Part shown: positions 55,560 to 64,000 of the stretch, piece by piece
Numbering within the stretch: the first letter of the stretch is position 1
How the letters are laid out: each line of letters starts with the position of its first letter
Origin: Athripsodes cinereus
Lineage: Eukaryota > Arthropoda > Insecta > Trichoptera > Leptoceridae
Assembly: GCA_947579605.1 (NCBI GenBank)
Contig: OX388320.1
Coordinates: forward strand, 1,922,001 to 1,986,000
Reading direction: 5' to 3'
DNA length: 64,000 nt
The notes under the pieces: generated by a model
What the model was told of the DNA's origin: nothing
The model's input: only the letters and a program-made list of their open reading frames with translations
Databases searched by the model: none
Position numbers and translations under genes: made by a program

Positions 55560-57750
55560 ATAAACAAAACACCTGTTTAAACTTACTATATCAAAATGTC
55601 AGAGGTATTTGTTCAAAGCTACAACTGTTTGCATTAAATGTAGCATCTGTGACGTATGATGTGGTGATGTTGACTGAGACTTGGCTGCATCCTAATATCA
55701 ACACTTCAGAATTGGGTATGTCGTCTTATAATGTGTTTCGGAAAAATAGATCTCCTATCACTAGTAATAAGATAAGAGGAGGCGGAGTTCTGATTGCAGT
55801 GAGACGAGAATATCCAGCAAAGCAGCTTATTTTGAAACACGATGATGTCGAACACATTTTTGTCATGGTGAAAGTCGGAAGGAAACGATTTATTTTTGGG
55901 TCTGTTTATATTCCACCTTCATCAACTGTCAGTATATATAACCATCACTGTGAAGTGATGGAACACCTAAGAACTCTGTACCCGGAGGTACCATTGCTCA
56001 TTACTGGAGATTATAATCTACCTAACCTCATTTGGTCCCAAGAGGATTCAGAGGACGTGGTCAGTCCTGCAGGTACATTCTCTGAGGTAGAGAGTTCACT
56101 ATTGGAGGGAATCAACTTTTTGAACATGTCCCAGAAAAACTTCGTGAAGAATAATAATGATAGAATACTTGATCTTGTGTTGGCTGCTGACTTGAGTGTA
56201 AAAGTGGGTGAATCTTGTGAGCCGGTTGTCTCTGTTGATACTCATCATCCACCATTGAGTATTGTCATTGAGAATCTGCACGTGCCTGTTGTGAAGCAAT
56301 GTCGAAAATATCTTTGTTATGACAAGGCTGACTTCAGGGAGATTAATCGGTTAATTTATAATATTGATTGGTCGTTTTTGGAGGAATCGTCACTTAATGA
56401 AAATGTTGATTTGTTTTATGGCAAAATTAATGAAATTATTTCTGAACACATTCCATTTAAAGTTTGCTATCAGTCGAACTATCCTGTGTGGTTTAGTAGT
56501 GATCTAAAGAAAAAAATCTCAGAGAAGAAAACTATTCATAAGCTTTATAAAATGTCAGGAAATCAAGGTGATTATGAGTCCTTTCGGACGTTGCGCAGAG
56601 AGTGTAAAAATCTTACAGCACTTTGTTACAGAAAATTCATTTGTGAGGTTGAGAACACAGTTCGTACTAATACTAAGCATATTTTTAAGTTCACAAACTC
56701 TCTGAAGTCTGATGACAGTGGAATGCCTAGTTGTGTGCAGTTCAATGACAAGTCTGCTGACGCACCTATTGATATGGCTAATCTCTTTGCGGATTTCTTT
56801 GGGACTGTGTATGATCGACCTTCTTCATCGTTGGGTGATACTGATTTCGTGTCTCCGATCAACCTGCAACTGTTTTCTGTAAGTATTGAGATTAGGGATA
56901 TTGTTGATTGTATAAGGAACTTAAAGTCTAAGTCTAGTGGTGGGCCTGATGGCATCTCCCCGGTATTCCTGAAAAAATGCTTACATAGTTTGTCATATCC
57001 GTTGTATGTAATTTTTAACAGGTCTTTGGCAACTGGTTTGTATCCGGACTGTTGGAAAGATAGTTATTTAATACCCGTTTATAAGTCTGGGTGTAGGCAG
57101 GATGTAACTAATTACAGACCAATTTGCATACAGTCAGCTGTTCCTAAGATTTTTGAGAAAATAATACTCTCAAAGTTGTCGCCGACATTAAATAGTGTTA
57201 TTAGTGACTCTCAGCATGGATTCATGCCATCGAGATCGACCTTGTCAAACCTTATGGTTTACGAAAATTTTATTCTTAACACGATGACAAACAAGGCACA
57301 GGTTGACTCAATTTATACTGACTTTAGTAAGGCTTTTGACAGGGTTGATCATGGTATCCTGTTGGATAAATTACGTGGCATAGGGGTTGCTGGGTCGCTG
57401 TTAACTTGGTTTATCAATTACTTGACTAATCGAAGACTGGCTGTTAGAATTGGGGATTCTGTATCATACTCCTTCGAAGCTCTTAGCGGAGTTCCCCAAG
57501 GATCGCACCTGGGACCTACCTTATTCATTCTCTTTATAAATGATGTTGTGGATGTGTTCACTGATGTGGAAATTCTCATATATGCTGATGATATTAAGAT
57601 TTACAAAGCAGTGAGTACTATTGATGATTGTCATGTTCTACAGGATAATCTCAATAGGTTAAGTGAGTGGTGCACAGTCAATAAATTAGTCCTGAACTCT
57701 AAAAAATGTCAGGTAATGCATTTTTACCGCATAAAGCATCCTGTTTGCGC
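55556..57750 (+). pseudogene. LINE ORF2, 5' part: endonuclease and reverse transcriptase
   Basis: The first in-frame ATG is internal to the nuclease domain. An EEP/AP-type endonuclease runs from L-L-Y-Q-N-V-R-G (55583) through L-T-E-T-W-L, G-D-Y-N-L-P (56008-56025) and D-T-H-H-P-P-L (56238). RT motifs: S-G-G-P-D-G-I-S (56938), Y-R-P-I-C (57114), D-F-S-K-A-F-D-R-V-D-H (57321-57353), G-V-P-Q-G-S-H-L-G-P (57488-57517), Y-A-D-D at 57581-57592. The coding sequence stops making sense at about 57750, where a foreign fragment was inserted; the first stop after it is at 57785-57787. Apart from the insertion the frame is undamaged. Confidence 0.87.
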
Positions 57751-58215
57751 AAAACCACTACTCCTACCTAGGAGTGAAGTGGTATAATGCTTTGCCGGTG
57801 GATTGCAAGGATCTAGCAAATATTGGTATAGCTAAGTTTAAGTTAGCTTTAAAAAAGTTAATGAAGTAAATTTTTCTTCTCTTTGGGTATAGATTATTGA
57901 TGATTGAAAGTGTACCTTATTGTTATTTAATTTGTACTAACATGTTTATTTTTGTACGATGTGTTTTTTTTCTCTTTTCAAGTTTATGGAAAGTTTCAGG
58001 ATTTATTCTGGTAATGTTTTTGAAATTGTTTTCTTTTTATTTACTTTTGTATTGTTTTGTTATATTGTAACAATGTAGCTCACTTCAAAACACGAGATTT
58101 TCTCTTTTTGAAGTTGAGTCATTGAAAAATAATGTTTTATTTATATGAATTTGTTTAACTATGTAAATATGTTATAAAAAAAATTATAAATAAATAAAAA
58201 AATAAAAAAATAAAA
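57751..58215 (+). mobile_element. 5'-truncated LINE fragment inserted in ORF2
   Basis: It encodes the last codons of another LINE ORF2 (Y-L-G-V-K-W-Y-N-A-L-P, K-F-K-L-A-L-K-K-L) ending at TAA 57867-57869. A T-rich 3' UTR follows, then an A-rich tail of AAATAAAA units at 58180-58215. Boundaries are estimated from where the host ORF2 stops and resumes. Confidence 0.75.
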
Positions 58216-58895
58216 AAAATATTGAGTTTGAATATTCAATAGATGATTTAAAGTTGCAGAGGGTTGATGAGATTAGAGACCTGGGTGTTATACTGGACTG
58301 TAGACTGAGTTTTGTTAATCACATTAATTCCATATGTAGTAGAGCCATGAGGATGTTGGGATTTGTTATCCGAACTTGTAGACCATTCTCTGACATATTT
58401 ACTCTAAAGATTCTCTATATATCTCTCATACGCAGTATTTTGGAATACAACTCATCTGTTTGGAGTCCTTGTTTTGAGATTCATAAAACTAATTTGAGCA
58501 GGGTGGAGCATAGATTTCTTAGACATATAAATTATAGATTGGGTATCCCTATGGAGGAGATGTGTTACAGTTCAATATTGAACCACTTGAGTCTGTTGGG
58601 GCTGACTGAGAGAAGAGTACTTTGTGATTTGATTTTGTTACACAAAATAATTCACGGGAATCTTGATTGTCCAGATATATTGTCGAAGCTAAATTTTCAT
58701 GTTCCCATAAGGGCTACTCGACAGGCTTTACCTTTTTATTGTAATAGTTCCAACACTTCTTATGATTATAACTCGTCTGTCAACAGATTGCAGCGTCTTG
58801 GAAACAAAAATGCGGATGTTGTAGACGTATTTGGCACATCTCTGTTAGTATATAAGTTTAAGTTAATCGAATCACTTCTTTCAGACCAGACCTAG
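58216..58895 (+). pseudogene. LINE ORF2, C-terminal part after the insertion
   Basis: In frame from I-E-F-E-Y-S-I-D-D-L (58216) through D-L-G-V-I-L-D, F-V-N-H-I-N-S, I-L-E-Y-N-S-S-V-W and R-V-E-H-R-F-L to TAG at 58893-58895. These are the usual post-RT motifs of Jockey/CR1 elements. It joins logically to the frame that stops at about 57750. Confidence 0.85.
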
Positions 58896-59404
58896 TAGAT
58901 TTTCCCATGTATTTTTGTGCAGTTTTAGAATTATTTTAAAATTATTATCATTATTTTTTGTTTTTATCATGACTAGTGACTGGAATCTGTTTTTAATGAA
59001 TTTATTGTGTTTTGTATTTAAATTTTAATTTTTACTTTTTGACTTTAACTGGAGAATGTTTTGTCTGTTTTTTTTAATGTTTTTATATTGTTTTTGTATT
59101 TTTGTATTGTTTTTATATTTTTATGGATTGGAAAGTTTATCTGTATACTTGTAAAGGCAATTGCCGTATATTGTATTAAATAAATAAATAAATAAATAAA
59201 AATTCATCTACTTAATTATTTACATGCTTTAATTATTTTAACCTTCAAAAAATACTTAAATACCTATGATTTATCGAATTTTGGCACAATCGGATGTCGG
59301 AGACTGGATTTTACTTACTTAGAAATGTAGATGTAAATGATATTTTTGATTATTTAACTACTCTAGATTATTGATTGAGTCGACGTTAATTTTGTAAAAC
59401 TCCA

Positions 59405-59510
59405 TTATATTGATATAATGTTTGACAATGACCTCATAGGTCGAAACCTGGCAACTTATTTAACAAATAAAACAGTAAAACTAAAAACAATTTGTTTTTC
59501 ATTATATCAA
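59405..59510 (+). mobile_element. PLE-like terminal fragment
   Basis: TTGACAATGACCTCATAGGTCGAAACC gives a perfect 5-bp stem (GACCT/AGGTC) before GAAA. TATTGATATAATG lies upstream and its reverse complement downstream (ATTATATCAATA). Confidence 0.45.
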
Positions 59511-59579
59511 TACTCTAGATTAATCATTCCAATTATCGATCGATCAATTAATCGATCCAATGATCAACAATGATCAGAA

Positions 59580-59660
59580 ATATTCTGTTAACTTTGGGAA
59601 TCGAACCAACGACCCCTTGCTTACAAGGCGAGTGCAAATACCGCTAGTCAATCTATCTGA
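59580..59660 (-). repeat. tRNA-like SINE head or tRNA pseudogene
   Basis: Minus strand: TAGCGGTATTTGCACTCGCC and GTTGGTTCGATTCCC. The acceptor stem does not close convincingly, so it is not a functional tRNA. Confidence 0.45.
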
Positions 59661-60125
59661 ATAGGTGTGAACTATGTAGTTATAGTGTACCAGAAAGCTC
59701 ACAAATGGATACTTAGAGAAGTTGCATAATCAAAAACTTTCATATAAACCTATCGTGTAAAGTTTCCGGTGTCCACATCTTTTCGTATGCTGGTGTTCAT
59801 CAAATCTCACGTATGAAACTATGATTCAGCGATGAGATATGCTATCTATACTCAATAAATATAATACATCGACGGTTCATTTCCGTATCTCAACACTTCA
59901 AAATTTTCGAAAAATTTTGATTTATCGAAAATTTTGATTTAATTGATAAAACATACAATCAACGCCACTTTTCCAATTTAACAAATGAATGACTATAAAA
60001 AATACACGGTGCGTTTTTTATTTGAAATATAAAGTAATGGAAAAAACGTGCCTATTTTTAGTTCTTATTCTTCTTCTTTTAATAAATCTGTAGATCTGTT
60101 TCTATGGCGTAGATGTCTCCTGGGA

Positions 60126-60361
60126 TATGGAAAGGATGAACGACACATCAACAATCAAAAGAATATACTCCACAAATCCCAGTGGCAGAAGAAGCGTCGG
60201 GAGGCCAAAGTTGAGATGGATGGACGGGGTGGAAAAGGACCTGCGAACTTTGGGCGTGCCCAATTGGCGACGAGAGGTGATGGATAGGAGGGAGTGGAGG
60301 CGACTTCTTGAGGAGGCCAAGACCAACACAGGGTTGAAGCGCCACTGATGATGATGATGAT
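60126..60361 (+). mobile_element. LINE L-D 3' fragment with 14-bp target duplication
   Basis: GATGTCTCCTGGGA flanks it at 60112-60125 and 60362-60375. The frame gives G-R-R-S-V-G-R-P-K-L-R-W-M-D-G-V, D-R-R-E-W-R-R-L-L-E-E-A-K, then TGA and a GAT tail: the C-terminus of an RTE-like LINE. Confidence 0.85.
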
Positions 60362-60701
60362 GATGTCTCCTGGGACAAATAAAATTTCGAGTCGTTTAAC
60401 TATCGAACGGAACATAGACAATCTATATCGTTAACTGTGCGATAATGATATAGTATATTTCACTTCCTGTTGTGTTTTTAATGCATAATATTAATATACT
60501 AAAATTACCAAAATGGTGATTCTTCAATAATATAAGACATTTCTTCTTGAAACATATTTTGAACCACTCTAGATTAATTTTTAAAATGAAACATAATATA
60601 ATAAAACATAATTATGTTTGACATCTACACTTCTAGTAAGTAAAATCCAGTTCCCGATTTCCAATTGTGTCAAAAAATTCATAACATACATTTCTTCTTG
60701 T

Positions 60702-60872
60702 TAAGTTATGGAAGGAAAATCCTACAGGACGGTCACGTGTTGAGCATATTGAACAGGAGAGCATGCATGAGGAATTGTATGACAGTAACGGAAGCGAAAG
60801 ATGTATGCAAGGATAGAAGGAAGTGGCGCTCGATCCTTTCTGCCTACCCCGCGAGGGAAGCAGCGTGATGGT
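60702..60872 (+). mobile_element. LINE L-C 3' end at the head of a tandem array
   Basis: Encodes I-L-Q-D-G-H-V-L-S-I-L-N-R, D-V-C-K-D-R-R-K-W-R-S-I-L-S-A-Y-P, then TGA and GATGGTATGCATG. The 131-bp array starts inside its last 25 bp. Confidence 0.75.
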
Positions 60873-61498
60873 ATGCATGTATGTATGTACGTAAGTTATG
60901 GAACTGGACAGCTGATTTTATTTATAGACATAGGTATATTATATACTTACTATAACTTGGTTCTTATATCTGAGAAGATATCTGAGGGAAGCAGCGTGAT
61001 GGTATGCATGTATGTATGTATGTAAGTTATGGAACTGGACAGCTGATTTTATTTATAGATATAGGTATATTATATACTTACTATAACTTGGTTTTTATAT
61101 CTGAGAAGATATCTGAGGAAAGCAGCGTGATGGTATGCATGTATGTATGTATGTAAGTTATGGAACTGGACAGCTGATTTTATTTATAGACATAGGTATA
61201 TTATACACTTACTATAACTTGGTTCTTATATCTGAGAAGATATCTGAGGGAAGCAGCGTGATGGTATGCATGTATGTATGTATGTAAGTTATGGAACTGG
61301 ACAGCTGATTTTATTTATAGACATAGGTATATTATACACTTACTATAACTTGGTTCTTTTATCTGAGAAGATATCTCAGGGAAGCAGCGTGATGGTATGC
61401 ATGTATGTATGTATGTAAGTTATGGAACTGGACAGCTGATTTTATTTATAGACATAGGTATATTATACACTTATTATAACTTGGTTCTTTTATCTCCT
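60854..61498 (+). repeat. 131-bp tandem array, 5 copies
   Basis: CAGCGTGATGGTATGCATG recurs at 60861, 60992, 61123, 61254 and 61385, exactly 131 bp apart. Units are about 97-99% alike. Each holds (ATGT)n, ATGGAACTGGACAGCTG and, from the second on, ATATCTGAGAAGATATCT. The first unit starts in the 3' end of LINE L-C. Confidence 0.95.
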
Positions 61499-61969
61499 TG
61501 TTAGTGATAGAATCAACACTTTACCTACTATACCAAAGATAATGAACACAGAATAAACATCACTATCTTCTAACAGTAGCTAGAAAAAAACAATACAACA
61601 ATAATAAATCCGCCGCACTCTTTTGCGCCTATTAACCGAAGGGGAAATTCTCTATTTGTATCATAATATTTTTATTTTATGCAAAGAAATGCTTAAACAA
61701 AAAACATTACAAATTTTGAGCAACATTAAACTAAAACAGATTGCAGTAATATCACAAATTTTCGTTGACACATAATGTATTTTTTAAAAGTGTAAAATAG
61801 TGTTAATAATTAAAGTGTGTTTATATGAATCAAAATTGTATGCAGGTACTTTAAGTTTATGGAAAAAAACTTAAGCAATAATGTTAAATTTTTTTGTGGG
61901 CACGGAGACAGATTGCATGTTTATTTCATCCAGCTGGTGTTATATCCACCTCTTTGTTTTTGGACGAGA

Positions 61970-62190
61970 TTAAAAGACCCGACAAATCCTACTTCTAAGA
62001 CCGCAGGGCTTTTGATGTCTCAGGGCCTGTCATTTGGAATCGACTCCCAGAGGATCTTCATAAAAACCAATTTATAAAAATGTTCAGGAGCAAATTGAAG
62101 ACATAGCTATTTCAACATAGTATACCGCGTTCTTGAGATGGATGTTTCATTAAACGGCGCCGAATAAATCATCCGAAATACATGATTAGA
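61970..62190 (+). pseudogene. CR1/Jockey-type LINE C-terminus and 3' UTR
   Basis: G-P-V-I-W-N-R-L-P-E-D-L, then F-I-K-M-F-R-S-K-L-K-T is the typical end of CR1/Jockey ORF2; TAG follows, then CTTGAGATGG and TTAAACGGCGCCG. A MITE interrupts the far end at 62195. Confidence 0.7.
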
Positions 62191-62194
62191 CATA

Positions 62195-62608
62195 ATGGGC
62201 CACTTGCAGATTTTTTTTTTTTTATTACATAAAATTGTAAATTAGTATGAAAGAAACACAACCACAATTTATTTTAATTTTTCTTGCACTATTTTCTTAG
62301 ATATTAGCTTTTAAAAATTGGATTTTCTCGGAATGATCAAAAACGATATGGCGGCGCTGTGGCGTCCCATGTGTGTATGAGATTATAATCTGTGGTTGCG
62401 AAAGTTTCTATGATTCACGGGACTCCGTAACGTCATCAGCTGTTTAGAGTGTTTTGCCAAACGTCAAAAATTTTGGGTTTTATTTTTGGAAATTCTTCAT
62501 AATTAAGATATCTTAATTTTTTTAACTGACGTATTTGTGTTTTCCGACCTCAAATTTACTAAATTCGATAATTTTTATTAAAATCCCCCACGACTGCAAG
62601 TGGCCCAT
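62195..62608. mobile_element. MITE with TA target duplication, 414 bp
   Basis: ATGGGCCACTTGCAG and its exact inverse at the ends; TA at 62193-62194 and 62609-62610 suggests a Tc1/mariner-like origin. No ORF. Confidence 0.75.
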
Positions 62609-62617
62609 TATATAAAT

Positions 62618-62732
62618 GTGTTCAGTGCATTGTATATTATGTGTATCGTCGTGTTAGTACCCATAATACAAGACTCATATCTTAATTTGGGACTAGCTCG
62701 GTCTGTGTGAAATTGTCTATACAAATGGCGGT
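62618..62732 (+). mobile_element. SINE-I, 5'-truncated
   Basis: Only the body is left: TCAGTGCATTG to CTCGGTCTGTGTGAAATTG. It directly follows a TA-flanked MITE. Confidence 0.75.
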
Positions 62733-63139
62733 AAACGAGTTGTCGGTAAACGATCTTATGTGTTTTATAAGAAAAGATCGTTTAAGGCCACGGTTCCTCT
62801 GTTTGTTTATTTGCCCTGACCCAATTCTAGTACAAGTTTAATATTTTATGACCTGGGTGAACCTTTTTCCATTTCATTGTGCCTCTTAACTTTTAATAAA
62901 AATAAATTATATAATATACTAAGTCTTTTTGAACGTTGAGATTTTTATTTATTCACTAAAGAATCTCGTCAACAATGAGAGGCTTTCATGATTCTATATT
63001 AATACTATTAGCAGCAACACTTAGGGTATCTTAAATTGTTTCTTTATGAATTTTGTAAACCCTTTTATATTTATTCTATAATTATTAATAACCATATATA
63101 TCTATTTTTATATTAAGGGTTGTTTGAGATCCCCATGTA

Positions 63140-63385
63140 GTTCCTGGTAAAGAAAAGGTCTACCATACTTAAATGTAAGATTTCGAGTGTTTTGTAAAGG
63201 GCAGGTGTTCGAAAAACATTTCTTGTAAGGCATTTGACATATTCAATTCAGCTATGAGGAATTCCTTCCGACTGATTAATTTTAAATTTTATTTTCAGCT
63301 GTGAAGTCAACTTGTATGTTTTTACAGGCAGTTTATCTGCTGGCTACCCCACTTATTGAAAATGCCTTGAAAGTATGATTGAATG
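63140..63385 (+). mobile_element. R1 copy, full length, diverged
   Basis: GTTCCTGGTAAAGAAAAGG to TGCTGGCTACCCCACTTATTG. A minus fragment with TACCTCATCGTTGAATTA lies at 63800-63890. Confidence 0.7.
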
Positions 63386-63951
63386 GAAATCAGTAATAAT
63401 ACTGCGATCAGTTCACTAACTGTATATCAATTCAAAACTAATGTTTTTCTGCTTTATTATTTTTTATTGACAGAAACATCTTTGGTCTTTATTTATTCAT
63501 TATTTACTAAACATTGATCACAATACATACAAAAATGAATTCAAATTTAATATAACCAATATAAAGAGCGTGAATTTCGTGAGCAAAGACGGAATTCCTT
63601 CCAACTAACCCAAAATGGAATCTTATGGGCTTCGCCAACCAAATGTCTTTCCCAATAAAAAATCTATACCTATAGTAGAAAAACACTTGTTTTTATATTT
63701 CATTATGGAATTTTTTTTATTTTTTTTTATTTATTAAAAAAATAAAATAAAAAAAAATAAAAAAAAAATTTACTACCTAAACATAGACTCGGTTAATAAC
63801 GGTATGTAATAAACATACCTGTTGATCTCTCCCTGAAAATAAAAGTTAGATAATATTTTTACGTGGAGGATACCTCATCGTTGAATTATATTTTGAAATA
63901 TTTTTCTAATTGTGTATAATGAATAATTAAGTTAAAAAAAGGTTAAAGTAT

Positions 63952-64000
63952 CTAGAAATTGTTACATAGTTAATGCCTCTAAAATAAGTGGAATAATTAA
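63952..64000 (+). CDS. Start of another PLE open reading frame, cut by the window edge
   Basis: The last 49 bases encode R-N-C-Y-I-V-N-A-S-K-I-S, identical over those residues to the opening of the PLE frame at 5678. Some third positions differ, so this is a diverged copy. It continues beyond the window. Confidence 0.7.

Larger units (their letters stand above)
54163..59199 (+). mobile_element. Near full-length Jockey/CR1-type LINE
   Basis: Layout: 5' UTR with two related monomers (about 54163-54360 and 54361-54500), ORF1 (54765-55559), ORF2 in the -1 frame (about 55556-58895, interrupted at about 57750-58215), a 3' UTR and a (TAAA)n tail at 59176-59199. The 5' boundary is approximate. No target duplication was identified. 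Confidence 0.85.
59281..60674. mobile_element. Inverted-repeat family A, 1.4 kb with nested inserts
   Basis: About 55-bp ends (CACAATCGGATGTCGG, ACTGGATTTTACTTACTTAG, and inverse). Inside: PLE-like end, SINE head, R1-like piece at 59750-59850, LINE L-D. Confidence 0.65.

Noticed and set aside
60102..60421. Four overlapping frames of 73-88 codons on both strands
   Set aside because: Only the plus frame encoding the LINE L-D C-terminus has family motifs; the others are shadows.
60854..61498. CRISPR-like array
   Set aside because: Direct tandem units without unique spacers, in an insect-type genome.
1..64000. A novel defence, toxin or biosynthetic gene system
   Set aside because: No clustered co-oriented genes or such domains; coding potential is one host gene and retroelements.

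Overview
The window looks like intergenic and intronic DNA from an arthropod, most likely an insect and possibly a lepidopteran. It is AT-rich, has long introns, carries tRNA-headed SINEs whose tails resemble lepidopteran SINEs as I remember them, and holds many RTE-type and Jockey/CR1-type LINEs plus Penelope-like elements (PLEs). No rRNA, intact tRNA, CRISPR array, bacterial operon or viral genome was seen.

Only one host gene is supported: seven coding exons on the + strand between 9647 and 24687. Their splice sites and phases chain without a break into about 486 residues of a repetitive, probably secreted protein that I could not name. The gene is open at both ends. Three of its exons start in phase 0 with Val-Ile at the same point of a repeated protein module, so the gene seems to have grown by exon repetition.

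Everything else is mobile DNA or unassigned. 0-9.6 kb: R1 repeats, a PLE remnant at 2 kb, foldbacks, and an almost complete PLE at 5.0-8.3 kb with reverse transcriptase, GIY-YIG endonuclease, identical 253-bp terminal repeats and an inverted copy of a tandem junction. 9.6-24.7 kb: the host gene, its introns filled with R1 copies, SINEs, MITEs, LINE tails and a hammerhead-like motif at 15.2 kb. 25-50 kb: repeats, foldbacks, PIF/Harbinger-like elements at 37-38.6 kb, a possible solo LTR or promoter at 33 kb, and a CpG-rich stretch at 47-48 kb. 50-64 kb: a 5'-truncated RTE LINE, an almost full-length Jockey/CR1-type LINE (54.2-59.2 kb) broken by a second LINE fragment, a 131-bp tandem array, a TA-flanked MITE, and the first codons of another PLE at the right edge.

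Three points link these parts. The abundant R1 repeat shares its 3' end with the 3' end of a LINE here (L-C), as expected of a SINE mobilised by that LINE. The PLE-derived ends share a hairpin-GAAA-palindrome motif that matches a short-stem-III hammerhead ribozyme in one copy. The 54-59 kb LINE has a classical slippery heptamer directly before its ORF1 stop, with ORF2 open in the -1 frame. All family names come from reading motifs by eye; no database search was run.
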